Of a stretch of DNA of 64,000 nucleotides, positions 10,894 through 23,379 are shown piece after piece (within the stretch, counting starts at the first letter, position 1; each line of letters begins with the position of its first letter). Below the pieces are notes generated by a model. That model had not been told where the DNA came from. It saw only the letters and a program-made list of their open reading frames with translations, and ran no database searches. The DNA comes from Adiantum capillus-veneris (Eukaryota > Streptophyta > Polypodiopsida > Polypodiales > Pteridaceae), in the NCBI GenBank assembly GCA_014529385.2, contig CM043962.1:87467680-87531679 (forward strand). Reading direction: 5' to 3'. Position numbers and translations under genes: made by a program.

Positions 10894-10897
10894 AAAA

Positions 10898-11129
10898 TGT
10901 GTGCGTCTGTTGCACGTGTCAATGCCAGGGACTTGTCGTACACTGTGTGCGAGCCACAAATGGCTGCAAGCACACAACCAGACTAATCTAGCAAGCTCAC
11001 GAGAGAAAGGGTGTGTCACTCACCGCCCTACGCTCGCCTTCGTGGATGATTCCTCATCGCGAAGAAGAGGGAGCTACCACCGTGCCGGTCTCAACCGCCT
11101 CGCCGCCACTGTGCCGTCGCAATGCTCGA

Positions 11130-11178
<49 letters not shown>

Positions 11179-11180
11179 AC
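10898..11180 (-). repeat. 5' LTR (partial) of the gypsy-like element, with (CT)n tract
   Basis: In minus orientation it ends in CGCACACA just before the primer site. It contains a (CT)n tract at 11,132-11,172 and is similar, inverted, to 340-569. The outer boundary beyond the microsatellite cannot be placed because the left copy shows no similarity there. Confidence 0.65.
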
Positions 11181-12060
11181 CATAATTGGCAAAAGTGGGA
11201 TCATATTTGGTAGCAGTTTTTTAGTATGTGAATAACTAGAGTATTTTGCAGGGAGAAAAATTTCAAGGGCCAGGACAATTGATTGAAGACTCAAGATCTG
11301 CACCAAGGAAATTAAAAGACAAAAATTTTATCGAGAACAAAATACCCTGCATATGACAAAGGATGTGGAAAATCTAGTCTCTGTAAGATATTAAAAAAAG
11401 GAGTCTCTGGAAGCAGTTAAGGTGAATCTGGACAAGGAATTTGGGGATTTATTTCCTTAATATGGAGTGGAGCCAAGTGAAAAATCTGCAGTACGTGTGT
11501 CAGTCAAAACAGGTTTTAACTCAAAAAACTTAAAGGAAAACTTGCAGGAGAGGCACCTGTCATTATAGTTGGGGAATCTACAGTTGAAGCCTAACATACC
11601 CAAGGGTAGCTTTTCGAATGTATCTTTCAGTGAAGTAAAAAATGCAATTGGTGTAGTCAAAGAATATGTGGAACAACAGAAAATGGATTTTACTTTAGTG
11701 AAGAGGGAGAATAAGATTGCATAGTGAATTGGAGCATATTAAGAAGAAAGCACTGAAGGAAAAGAAAGTTAACACTGAAGAAGCAATTTTACAAAGGAAA
11801 GTTAAAGAGTTGTTGGAAAGCCAGGAGCTAATGCAAAAGAAGTTAGCCTCATAGAAGCAATTGGTAGTATATAGACAGAAAAGTTCAGCCATAATTTCTC
11901 ACTGGAGAGATGAGTGGCTTAATGTCTTGCAAGGACAATTGAATGAAATGACTACTTTGAATGCTACTTTGGAAAGCAGCAAACAGGGTTTTGTTGAATA
12001 GAATTACAGCATGTAGAAAAGTGGAAGAGAAATTTCAGAGGAAGAGCTAGATGTAGACGG
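11181..12060 (+). pseudogene. Decayed coiled-coil coding sequence, origin unknown
   Basis: The plus strand keeps fragments of charged, heptad-like sequence such as KKALKEKKVNTEEAILQRKV and LNEMTTLNATLESSK, broken by stops and frame changes. It has Lys/Glu-rich helices and no catalytic motif. It may be a gag fragment or a captured host exon; I do not recognise it. Confidence 0.3.
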
Positions 12061-12642
12061 CTGGTATCTGGCTTCAGATGAAATTAACTCTGCAAACTGT
12101 CATATTGATGAGAACTGACGAGCTACATGGCATCCTTCTCGTTGCACTGCAAACTGTGTGTGGTTGGCCCTATATGCCAAGCACTGCTCCTGCTTTCTGT
12201 TGTAGTATCGACATTGATGCTTTTCACTGTCCCGTCACTCCCCCTGCTTGGTCAAGCTTGATTGCTCTGATTTTCTTGCTGCTACTTATTCCTGCTTACT
12301 ATCGACCTTCAAACCCTCAACTTCCTTGGATACCAAGCTTGAGAGGACATCATTCCCTCTTTGAATGCTCACTTTCCTGCCTTTGATTTCTCTTCCTGCT
12401 AGATGCTGCCGAGACTTGCTAACAGGCCCAATTCCTTGCCTAATCTCGGTTCCTTGCTACCAACTCTGCTCAAATGCCTTCAATTGCAAGTTCAAGGTGC
12501 TGTAGAACCTTCAAACCCTGCTCACTGTCGACTTGCTCCTTTGCCCGACTCTGCAGAGCTTGCCAAAAGCTCTCAAGCTTCCCTTTGATAGGGAGGACTG
12601 CATGCACGGGGTGAGAGCGGAGATCGGGAGGGGCGCTCCTGG
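12061..12642. other. Internal sequence next to the copia primer site; no gene seen
   Basis: C/T-rich on the plus strand. Short open stretches on both strands match nothing I know. It adjoins the primer site at 12,643-12,654, so it is probably the leader of a minus-strand copia element. Confidence 0.35.
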
Positions 12643-12890
12643 GCTCTGGTACCACTTGTAGATGCGGATACAAAGTGGAGGAGAGGAAAGGAGAGAAGGG
12701 GAAGGGGATGATACAGTACACAGTCTTGTGGTGGAGCTTGTGAGAAGAAGCCTTCTCACTCTCGTTATTTTCTATATTAGCAAGAATGTAATGGGCGAGC
12801 GTCGGCCACGTGGCCTGATACCCAAGATTTTTCACATTTTGGTCCCCACAAAAATGGGTCCAAAATCATGCTCATAAACTAGTGATTACA
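12643..12890 (-). mobile_element. copia LTR plus primer-binding site, minus orientation
   Basis: The reverse complement of 12,643-12,654 is TGGTACCAGAGC, one base from the initiator tRNA-Met primer site. Two bases separate it from an LTR at 12,657-12,890 that starts TGTAATCACTAG and ends GCATCTACA in minus sense, with TGTA/TACA ends and a TATA-like GCTAATATAG. Spacing and termini fit a small copia 5' LTR of about 234 bp. No matching 3' LTR was found. Confidence 0.6.
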
Positions 12891-14234
12891 GGCCACTAAT
12901 GGTGGCTCCTAGGTTTTATTCAATTCATCCAGAGATTCTTCAAGATTCTCTTTCTTGCCCCTTAGCCAAGGATTTGCTACCCTTACAAAAGGGAACATAG
13001 GTCTCGAACCATCATCGATTGAGTAATGTAACCACTCAAGCAACCCATGCAACTGTTCCATAAGTCAAGCCATGCAATAAAAAAAATTACCCTCGACTTC
13101 TATGCATGTCCTGCTCCTCTCTTCGTCGCCCTCAAGCACTATGCACATGGTGTTCATTTGACCGTCGCCTCACCCACAATTGCTCATCCTCTCCTGCTCT
13201 CTGCCTGCTTTGACACCCGACACCTCCCATTCCGGGTCTCCCTTGATTTTCTTCTTTTTTCAAATTTACCCAGTTTGTCCCCCTACTAGTATCCAACTTG
13301 AGCTAAAGTAAAGCAAGACTCAAAACTTTGAAATTTTGATATGTTAGACTTCTTTACTTGCATCCCCAAATAAGGGAAATCCCAATATCAAAGGCGCTAG
13401 TATAATTTCACCCTACCTTGCTCTAGTGCACACATGAGAGGAAGAGATCCCCTCAGTAGGTTCATCACTTGAGCCATTTCTCCTGCACAGTCCTCCCACC
13501 CCCATCAGTTCGTGGCATAGTGGTATTTTGGTGTAGTCAACAAGCACCCATTTAGAACAGGGTGTTGATCGTCTTATGTAGCCTCCTTTTAAAGTTATGG
13601 CATCTCAAGTGATTAGTCCTATCTATTTTGGCTTTAGGTATTTAGTTTACTTATTTGTTGAATCTTAGTTAGGGAAATTTGGCTGCGTGACTATATAGAA
13701 AACCCAAAGCCCCCATTGTAAATCATCTATCTAATTCATTGCCAAGGTTGGTTGGTTTAGAAGTCTCTCTCTCTTTCTCCCTCTCTCTCGTGCATTCTCT
13801 CCTTGGTTCGGGCACTTCGGCATCGTCAAAAGCCTCCCTTGCATGCTCTCGTTGCCTAAAAGAGCACTATTGTTATTGTTTTAAAATGCTACTGGTAGAG
13901 CTCGTCAATCGGAAAGCCAACACCACATTTACTCTGTTTTTTGACACGCAATAATAGCATTTTTTGGCACCGCTAAGTGACCCACCTCCTCACTACTCCT
14001 TGCATTTTACAACACTATTCAAAGAGCCCCTTGATAGTAATGGACCCCCCCCCCCACACCCAAAAAAAAAAAAAAAAACCCTTGGATGACCCAAGGTTTT
14101 AAAATGTTGTGAACCACCTAGTGGTGGGTGGTATAGAATCCACCGACAGACGAAAAGGTTTGGAAGGAAGAGAAGGTGCATCCCATTTGTTGTGGCAATG
14201 AGCAAGAAAGCTGCATGGCATCTAGCCATAGGTG
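12891..14234. other. Unassigned sequence, possible LTR remnant
   Basis: No gene is seen. Around 13,680-13,960 there is a TATA-like GACTATATAG, then a CT-rich stretch, then TTTTTTGGCACCGC, which resembles a TGG-starting primer site. This hints at an old plus-oriented LTR. A C-run/A-run lies at 14,047-14,080. Confidence 0.3.
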
Positions 14235-14714
14235 TTACACGGATTGTGCATTGATCACAGTGATCATGAGAAGAATGGAGAGCTGATGTTGAGGACTATC
14301 AGTCGTGATGGCATTGGTGTAGCTGAGATTGAGGAGGGTAAGGGAGGGGGGGATGAGGGATGAGAAATTGGAGGAGAGGGTGAGGTTGTTCTGAGAGAGA
14401 TTGAGGGAGGTGAGAGAGGATGTGGACAAGATACTGAGAGAGGGTGTGAAGGTTCCTCATAGCTGCCTGCTAGTGAGGTTGATTGCAAGCAGCTCACTGA
14501 AACCTTTGCTTTTTCTCAAATGTCAAGCCACTCCACTTATCTTTGCTATGATAGATGTAGAGTTATCTACATCCCAATAATCCAACACCCCTAAGGGATC
14601 GCTCATGATTGCCCGCTTCAACTCTCCCAGCATCTCCACCATATCTACCAAACTTGAGCTATCCTCGTGCTGCAATTTTTGTCTGCACAGTAGCTTATTG
14701 AGAGCACAATTCAT
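14235..14714 (-). pseudogene. LRR receptor-kinase-like N-terminal fragment
   Basis: The minus strand from 14,714 gives a plant LRRNT-type segment (ELKRAIMSDPLGVLDYWD, matching the LxxxKxxxxDPxGxLxxW pattern). After a frame break come LLAINLTSRQL, a TGA, GTFTPSLSIL, and then LTSLNLSQNNLTLSSNF and LTLLNLSYTNA. The last two are leucine-rich repeats with the LxxLxLSxNxL signature. It covers only the cap and two or three repeats, with no transmembrane segment or kinase. The stop and lost frame show it is a gene fragment. Confidence 0.6.
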
Positions 14715-15539
14715 AAAAAATCAACCATCACCTGACACTAGTATACTATAGAGAAGTAGAAGCACCCCCCACACCATATTGCCGTTGATCATCACCATTC
14801 ATCTATACTAAATCATAACAAGCAAAAGTATCCCGAACGTTATTTGTAGCCATGCCACATCAATGACAATCCTCTCAACATTGGCAAACATTTGCATGCA
14901 TTCACTGCACTTCACAGCCGACAGACACCCTCGCCTTGCACCATGTTTCTCTCCATTGTAGGTTTTGTATATCATCGTTCTCATTTTGACACATGTCCAT
15001 CCTACCATACTTCTCTACATCTTGGTTATGCTAGACCTTACAACACCCTTAGCATGTCAAATATTTATAGCATGTAATTCCTTCGATCCACTTGCTTGAT
15101 AACCACCATGGTCCAATTTTTTCACCAATGTGTATTCTTTCCATAGAGTCTAGTTAGATTTACACCATTAGTGTAATGTAGATATTGTTGTGCTTTCCTC
15201 AAGTCTTTAACAAAAGGAAGCTTTATAGGCAAGTAAGGAGAATGATGTGTCCATGTGGCAATAATTTAGTAGAAAAAAGAGGAGAGTACCATGAGGAATT
15301 TGAAGATAATTTTTGGTTCATAGTACTTTCCTTACATCATGACTTCTCTGATCATCTAGAAATACATTTACACATAAGGTCCATTTTTCCTTTCAACTGG
15401 CCTCTAGGAATTTCTTATGTGTAGGCATGCTTTCATTGGTGCGAAAATTTGAGCATAGCTTAAAAAAATTAAAATGCTAAAAAATTTGCTCTTATTTTAG
15501 TGGCATAATTGGCTAGCTTGAAATATTTTTCTTGAGTTT

Positions 15540-15773
15540 TACCAAATGCGCGCTTTGAATTTATAAGAAAGAAGCAAAATTACAATTGATCACCCATGGA
15601 GGGGGAGAAGAGTTAGATAACACTAGGGACAGGCTGATAGCCCAAGTTTCAAACTTTACCAAATATGCATTTTGAATTTATAAGAGAGAAGCAAAATTAC
15701 AATTGATCACCCATGGAGGGGCCGGAGAAGAGTTAGATAACACTAGGGAAAGGTCCATAGGCCAAGTTATTGT
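15540..15773. repeat. 117-bp tandem duplication
   Basis: The block beginning TACCAAAT at 15,540 recurs at 15,657 with scattered differences, including AGCAAAATTACAATTGATCA in both. Confidence 0.88.
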
Positions 15774-17460
15774 GGTTACATAAACAAATGTATTGATTCC
15801 ACTTTAAACTTGTTGTGGAGCTTACGTGATTGATGATTATCTTCATGGAAAGTTGGGGATCTTATTGGAGTTGCTTACCTTAAGAACTCTAATTGCATTG
15901 CAATCTTCTTGCCATACCAAGATACGATAATGGTATTTTTGTAAACTGCAAAGACTGAGCTTCTTATGTTTGCACTTACACTAAGTAGGGCTGTACCCAT
16001 GTCTCATTAGTAAGAATCTTGCAAGATGCCCTCCAAGTTAAAAGGGAAAGTGCACTTAAAATAGAAAGTCTTTGGATGGTGGAGAAGGCAGTTTGGTAGG
16101 GGCGCTTGGCGTGCACATGTGTTGGAAGGCGGCCGTGACAGGTGGAGGAAGAGAGGTAGACGGAGAGGTTGGGGGCCTCGTTTTCTTTTTAACATGCAAA
16201 ATGGCGATTCCAATAGTGCTTGAGAGTGGCCGCACCGGCTAGCGCAGATTGTGTAAAATCCAATATACTCTATCTGCCCGCAATCGAACGTTCCCTAGCT
16301 GAGCATTCAACTTTTCAAGTGGAAGGTGAGAGTGAAAGAGATTTGAGAAGATACTGAAGGGGTGACTAAGTAGTCTACTTGCATTGCAATCTTGACACAT
16401 CAAAAGAGTAATGTTATTGCTTTCAAGAATTGGTGGATGTCAAATTAAGGGTTGGGTTATGTCCATTAACTTAATTTGACATGCACCAATCCTTGAAAGC
16501 AATAACATTACTCCTTTGATGTGTCAAGATTGCAATAACAAGAAGATTGAGAAATTTTCTCATGTAGGAAAACCGAGTCTTTCTCAGTGTTTTTCATACA
16601 ATGCATAACATCATGAGCTTCTGCTCGAGAGGCACCGCATACCTAGCTAGGTACAATTGGGGCACCGGCCCCCCCACCAGGCCGACGGTCCCCTGCCCCA
16701 ATCGTACCTAGCTAGGTATGCGGCGCCTCCCTCACAGAAGCTCATAATGTTGAGGTAAGTGACACTGTGGGAAATATTGTGAGAATTTGTCCAAAACTTC
16801 TTGTGAATGCAAGTATACTACTTAGTGTAAGCACAAACATTGGAAGCTCGATCTTCACAGTTTACAAAGATACCATTATCGTATCTTGGTATGGCAAGAA
16901 AATTGCAATGCAATCAGAGTTCTTACACAAGAAGAATACAAAATATTCTCATGTAGGAAAACGGAGTCTTTTCCAGTGTTTTTCATACTATGCATAACAT
17001 CATGGGCTTCTGCTCGAAAGGCACCACATACCTAGCTAGGTACGATTGGGGGCAGGGGACCACCGGCTCCCCCACCGGGCCGGCAGTCCCCTGCCCCCTA
17101 TCGTACCTAGCTAGGTATGCGGTGCCTCCCTGACAGAAATTCATGATGTTGAGGTAAGTCACAATGTGGGCATTATTGTGAGAATTTGTCTAAAACTTCT
17201 TGTGTTAAGCTAAGCACCTCCAATAAGAGCCCTAACTTTCCATGAAGGTAATCATTGATCAAGTAAGCTCCACAACAAGTTTAAAGTGGAATCAATACAT
17301 TTGTTTACGCAACCACAATAACTCAAGATTGAGCTTCTAATGTTTGTGCTTACACTAAATAGTCTACTTGCATTGCAATCTCGACACATCAAGGGGCTTT
17401 CAAGGATTGGTGGATGTCAAATTGAAATTTCCAACTCGCATGGGTTGAATTATTTCCATT
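15767..17460. mobile_element. Composite fold-back (multiple inverted repeat) element
   Basis: Several nested inverted repeats are visible. 15,767-15,880 pairs with 17,190-17,330, and 15,885-15,988 pairs with 16,820-16,923. Segments 16,384-16,448 and 16,471-16,536 form near-perfect arms around a 22-base spacer. Two long hairpins, 16,603-16,751 and 16,997-17,150, share TACCTAGCTAGGTA at their arms and are themselves copies about 390 bases apart. No transposase frame is present. This architecture is typical of non-autonomous fold-back DNA elements; the superfamily is not determinable. Confidence 0.65.
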
Positions 17461-19163
17461 AACAAATTTTCTGTGAGGAAGGTGTTGATTAATTACTCAA
17501 AGATCTATAGTTGGCTTGCTTAGTAGGAGCAGGAGGCTATCAACAATCCCTAGAAAGAGAATGGTATCACCAGAAACCCATGTCTTATAAATTTGTTACT
17601 ACATCAGCACGCACGCGCGTGCACGCACACACACTTATAGAGCATGGACAACTCTCGTTGGGTAGAGCATGTGGAGTTTGCTAGTGCAAAGGAAGGGGCT
17701 TTACGGATTGCATGGCACCAAAGGTGACAAAGTAGTAGGAGGTTGGTGCATTGGTACATGGTGTAGCACAATATTGATCTCAACGGTGATGTCAAGTGTG
17801 GAGAGCCACCAAAACTATCAGCTGAAGGAGTTTTAAGCATTGAAGTAATGACAACACAGAGTTGCAACAAGACAAAGCTATGAGATGAACATGGTTAAGT
17901 AGGGGGATCTGACTCATGGCACTTAGCACAATCCTCCTCTCCCACCTTTGGTTGATCACATGCCATGTAGTGCTTGAAGTTTGAGAATCTGTGTCCACGA
18001 ATAACTCATGGTACCTCCACGCATTCAATGCTGATGGTGGCTCTGTTGGCTCTTGAGTTGCACCCACTGTTCAAGGCAAGTGTTCACATCCCTATTTGTG
18101 TGTTGCACTATCATGCTGACAGCCCATGGCAAAAGAGCATGTAGACCCGATGCCACGCTGCAAGGGATGTGGACATGGCTACTTAGATATAGATATATTC
18201 AAGATTTACTTTACTAAAGAAATATCTTCATTGCTTTATTCTAGAACTCCTATCCCATCTAACAAATGAAATAAATGACCACTAACTTCATGTATCAATA
18301 AATGACCACTAACTTCATGCACCCATAAAATAACTAATCAATTTCTAAAAGTAAAAAATATATTAAAAAATAACCTCCCCTTTTCATTAGCAAAACTAAG
18401 GCGTTACCCCTTTGGGGCGGGCCAAAAATTTGGTTCCAATAGCAAGCCTAGCATATCAAGGACAAAAGTGCCACATGGGATCATACGCTGGACAATGGGA
18501 AGACGGGCTACAATTTTGTAATCATACCATCGTATGCACTTGCTTGTCCCGAAACTCGCACAAATATGATTTCTTAAACCTCTGTGGCCACGTGTAACCT
18601 GTCGAAGATTGGTTGGAAAGTAGGGGCCTCAATATAAGACCAATTTAGGAATTTGGGGAAAAATGCACAAATTAGGGACAATTTAACTTGTTGCCTTTAG
18701 TTATGAGTGCGACACGAATGGTGGGAGAATATGCATTGTATGTCCATAGCTTTTCATAGAGTGCTTTTGCATGTTGAAAGATGCATCCACCTACCTTGAT
18801 ATTGTTAGGACTGTCACTAGATAAGTCTAGTATCTGTGTTTGTACCAACCATGTTCACAATCCTTCAAAGTTCGTATCAAAATTATAGGTTGACGTAGGC
18901 TCACCTGGCCGAGGTAGGGTTGTAGTTGGTAGCCTTCGTTGATAAGTGGAATCCATAATATTGAAGTAGGTTGGCAATCCACTTAGATCTACAGTGATGT
19001 TGATCGGGTTGTCTAACTCCACACATGGTTGTCATCAACTTAGCCTCTCAATGGCGCTGATCAATAGAGCAAGGCAGCTGTCTTTGGGTGCAGTCGCCAT
19101 GGCAGATGCAATGGGAGGATGAGTGTTTTCTACGTGCGTTTTGGAGGCATCAATGTCCATTTG

Positions 19164-19167
<4 letters not shown>
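17461..19167. other. No recognisable gene
   Basis: Mostly A/T-rich sequence with a short alternating purine-pyrimidine (GCACGCGCGTGCACGCACAC) patch near 17,610. No frame, RNA gene or clear repeat is seen. Confidence 0.5.
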
Positions 19168-19204
<37 letters not shown>

Positions 19205-19300
19205 GATCTTGAAGATCTCTTGGGATAGTTTCCTACGATGTTAAACTCTCTTCTTCTTCTAAGTTCTCCTCCCTCTCTCTCTCTCTCTCTCTCTCTCGTT
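19168..19300. repeat. Two (CT)n microsatellites
   Basis: CT runs lie at about 19,168-19,199 and 19,272-19,298, separated by unrelated sequence. Confidence 0.95.
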
Positions 19301-19304
19301 TAGC

Positions 19305-19735
19305 TCGAACTTAAGTTTGAGCGTGATCTTAAGTCTACAGTTAGGAGTTGAACTTAAATCCAAACCTCATACGGATTATATATCTAGTTTCAGTTCAAAT
19401 CTCATGCATTGTATCATATCTTTATCTAGCAAGGCCAGAGTCTCAAGGTAAACTTAGAGCCCCACACCGACTTTGTACTTAAAAACCCCATGAAGGCTCG
19501 AACTTAAGTTCGAGCCTCATACCTATATGCCTTGAATGCTATCAAGGTTTGAGCTTAAGTTCAAGTCTCATACATACTCCATATGTAGAAAGCTATCAAG
19601 GGTCGAACCTTTTGGATATTTCTCTACTTTTATTTATGGGATTTTTTAAAGGCTGAGGGTTTACTATTGAACCTTTTGCATATTTCTCTACTTTGATTTA
19701 TGGGTTTTTTTAAAAGGCTGAGGGTTTATTATTTT
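19305..19735. repeat. Palindrome-bearing repeats and a ~64-bp tandem duplication
   Basis: Variants of GCTCGAACTTAAGTTCGAGC occur near 19,300, 19,494-19,517 (a perfect 24-base palindrome) and 19,546. Directly after, the block beginning GAACCTTTTG at 19,605 repeats at 19,669. Function unknown. Confidence 0.75.
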
Positions 19736-21590
19736 CTTTCATGCAAGAAAAATGAAAATCATTTGCAAACATCTTACGCCCATTAGGAAGGCACCGTGAT
19801 AAATTATTTGATTTCATTTCTTTAAACAAGACAAAAAGTATCTTTTACTTCTCCACAAAACCACTTCTTGTCTAAGTTCTAAGTTTTTGTCCAGCAAAAT
19901 TGTCACTACACGAGATTATGTTTATGAAATTATTTTTAAAAAAGGTCAATCATTGACCTCTACTCATCATAAATTGATCTTTATTACATCACCTAGCACC
20001 CATTTGAATAGAACAAACACCTTTAAATAACACAAATCAGACCAATATATTAAGTCAGTTTGCATATGACACGTGATTTCCTTTGAAAAATCTCCAAATT
20101 TTTTTTTTCCTCATTAAAAATTCAAAAATTGGGACTTGAATAAGTCTCTAATTTCCTAAATTTGTGTTATATGGAGAGTATGCAGTAGAGAGAGGGAGGG
20201 AGGGAGTGATTGAGAGAGGTAATGGTGATGTGAGTGTGACCTTACAAAACCAAGAAGGGGGATCAGAGTCTCAAACTACTTGAGTGTGAGGTATACACAA
20301 TGCAGAAGGGAGCTCTACTATGCACAAGGTGTGTGGCTTCCATTGTTGCTATAGTGGCGTTCCTAAAGGTGATGGGTAGTTAATTTATAATTGCAAATGG
20401 ATCCAATTTTGAGGTTAGAATGGCAGGAGAATTTGACCCCAAAATTTTGATCGATTGGAGTTGGATGGTCCGACGTTTAGGCGAGGTGGGGAGGTTGGAA
20501 GGTTCTACTCCAGGTTTGGGTGTGAGTTAGCCTACCATATGGCATGTTGTGAACGACTCTGTGTGCAATTTGAATGGCGTGGCAAGCCGCAACTTCTCTA
20601 ATTGGCTAGCGTTGCAGTAAGATGCGATGGGCTGGGCAATGTGAACCCAATCGTAAGCCTTGTTCATCTCTCTTCGTGGACCACCCCATAATTGGCTTAC
20701 CCTATGTCAAAGGCAAGTAATAAGCAACTCACCCTCAATGGGGAATAGTTAATCCCTAAGGCCAAGCCCATCCATACCTTTTTTGGGATTTGTGGATGAC
20801 CCTTTACACAAAAAGGTTTTGGGTAGTGGGAAAGGCACGAAAGAAAGGGTAGTCTATTGGTTGATTGATAGCCTTACATAATAATGGATCGATGAGTGTG
20901 AAAGAAAATCAAATTTTAGCCTATAGATTTTCTTGACCGGAAGGAAACAGAAGATTACTAGAAATTAACTAAGGAAACCATGCTATAAATATACGCCATA
21001 AAGGTAGGAAATAGAATTGAATTTTTTGTGTAACCCTATTCACAGGGCTTAATCCAATGGTCCACAATTGCTCACAACAAGCTTATTCTAATGGTCTTGA
21101 AAGGTTCCCAAGAGTTTCCTAATGCCTTGTGTAGGCCAAAAAGAGCTCTCTCCTCCTAACATAATTCCTCAAAGACAATTACTGTGTCAGTCACTACTTG
21201 CCCTATTATTTGCTATCAAGAACCGTGAGCCAAAGTATTTATCTAGGGCCACGACTCTCGGCTTACATGCCTAATTTAACAAGGAATACCCTTGGTAGCA
21301 TTCAAAAAACTGCTTGTATTACCCCCACTATGTCCCATTTCAACTTTCTTTGGTACATTCTCGGAAGGTGCAACCCCCTAAAGTGCATACGAGAGCTTTT
21401 CAAAATCATGTAGGCTTGCATTTAATAACTCCACATTTGCAATTTTTGTCTAGATTGGTGGACAATTCGTTGAATCTTACAAAGCTTTTTCCAGATGATG
21501 AAGGAAGATATAAGCACTTTTGGATACGTCATTGGTGATGCCAATAAACCCAACCTCCTTTAGATTCTCCCATGTAATGTGCATGGCATT
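19736..21590. other. No recognisable gene
   Basis: A/T-rich sequence with purine runs near 20,190. Short open frames (for example 21,314-21,538) match nothing I recognise, although they lead into the decayed pol below. Confidence 0.45.
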
Positions 21591-23045
21591 AGATGCATCC
21601 CAAGGACAGAAAATGTAATTACTTAAGATAAAAGTTCAATATCTAAGCATATTATCTTTGCACATGGCATTTCCACGGATACCCTCAAAGTGGAAGCTAT
21701 CCGTAAATGGCCTCATCCTACTAATTTGGAAGAGCTATAGGCTTTTATCACAAATTTTCTTAGGGTTAAGAAAAACTCATTGTTCCCATGAAAAACCAAT
21801 TGGAAGGTTAAGGCAAGTCTTCTTTTGAAGGAAAGGATCAACAACACAATCTTGAAAAGCTCAAGGTAGCTTTAGCATCGACACCCATACTAGCTATAAT
21901 TGATCCACTTAAACCATTGATTGTTCTAGGAACCGATGCTAATTCTAGGGAGATGGGTGCAATTCTATCTTAAGATTATAGACCAAAGGCTTTTGAGGGT
22001 AAGAAACTTGATCAATCCCAAAAAATGAACAAACCTCTATGTGATAGTGTATGCTCTAAAGAAATGGCGACATTATTTGTATGGAGCTCAATTTCAAATT
22101 GTGTATCATGAAAGTATTAAATGTTTTATACATCAAATTGTTTTGAGGGTCGAATGGCCAAGTCTTTCATGCCCACAAAACTATAAATTGTCTCTAAGGG
22201 AAAATGTGAGCATGATAAGGCCTACCTGGTTAAAAGGTGTGAAGTCGTGTTAAAATGAGGTATCCTTCTCACTCCAACCTTGCTAATGCTTCTACTACCT
22301 CCACACACGGTTCTCCTCTAGCAAGTGATGAATTAAATGGATAGAAGAATTTTTCCATCAAGGGGGGAAAGTCCAAACGAAGACATTTATTGCCAAATTC
22401 TCTATGAATACATGATAGTCTGTGTAGGGCACCCAAGCATAGGGAAGACATGCACTTTTATGATGATAGTTTCATTGACCATGCTACATTGACATGTTCA
22501 ACTTAACCTCTCACTTTGTTAAAAATCTCACTGCTTGACAAAATATTTGGTAGGTACAAGATTGCTATAGAACATATGCTAATGAGAAGCACAATTAGGT
22601 CATTTTTGAGGAAGGTGACAAGGTAGTTTGCAAGTTCCAGAACACTTCAAAAGTTCAAAGTCTAGCTTCGCTCCTATCTCCAAGGTATCGTGGACCCAAG
22701 ACCATTCAAAATACTCAAGAGAGTAAGAAAAATGGCATAAAAATTAGAACATGCTCCCATCACACCACATCCATCTAATGTTTCATGCGACAACAATACC
22801 TACAACTAGACAAAAATGTTGTTGACCAAGGTATCTTAGTCAACTTCATTGAGCCTCTAGGCCTACCACATAAGCCTAAAAGAATCATGGGTTATAGACA
22901 TGACATCATGTCTATCGTCAAGAACTATTCAAGTGGAAAGACAGACTTGAAGAAGGTGCCACTTGGGAAAACATTGGTATTGTTAAGGATAATTTTCCTT
23001 TTTTCCTTGGAGGAAGAAAAATCTTCTCCGGGGGGGGGGGATGGG
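21591..23045 (+). pseudogene. Decayed gypsy pol (RT end, RNase H, integrase C-terminus/chromodomain)
   Basis: On the plus strand, 21,640-21,780 gives HGISTDTLKVEAIRKWPHP, the RT palm/connection motif of gypsy elements. From 21,840-22,130 comes an RNase H-like region with LGTDANSREMGAILS and later YALKKWRHYLYGA. From 22,620-23,000 an integrase C-terminal region (DPRPFKILKRV) leads into a chromodomain-like tail. Stops and shifts are frequent. The integrase catalytic core appears to be deleted between 22,140 and 22,540. Confidence 0.65.
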
Positions 23046-23046
23046 G
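23030..23046. repeat. G-rich tract
   Basis: Ten G followed by ATGGGGGG at the end of the decayed pol copy. Confidence 0.9.
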
Positions 23047-23379
23047 GGCTCATGTGAGGACAAGGGCCCTATGAGGGCAAGGCCTAGCTGAGATCCACCT
23101 CTATGGCAAGGCTTTGTCTAGGAGCCACACTCATGGCATGCATGGCAAGGGGATCCGGTAGTTGAGACAAGGAGCTCTACTTAAGGGAGTAAGATGGGAG
23201 GATATCAACATGCTAGTAATCCTTCTCTTACACTTTTAGTCCAACTAGTGTATTTTTCAACTATTATGAGCTACCAATACATAAATGCTATGCATGGTAG
23301 TCATACGACAAATGGGAGAGAAACATTCATAATCAATGATTTTCTCTTGGGAATTGCCAAAATTCTAGCCTTGTGGTGA

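Larger units (their letters stand above)
570..10897 (-). mobile_element. Body of a gypsy-like element (gag, two proteases), interrupted by a copia element
   Basis: Read on the minus strand the order is: tRNA-Asp-type primer site (10,876-10,893), leader, gag (10,130 down to about 3,130), first retropepsin-like domain (2,764-2,312) and second retropepsin-like domain (about 1,430-1,130). Coding similarity fades near 654, and no reverse transcriptase or integrase is seen before the left edge. A 3.4-kb copia element sits inside gag at 4,857-8,287. Several in-frame stops and a 121-bp tandem duplication in gag show that it is no longer functional. Gag with zinc knuckles next to a protease, and the primer-site type, support a Ty3/gypsy-related element; the lineage is inferred. 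Confidence 0.75.
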
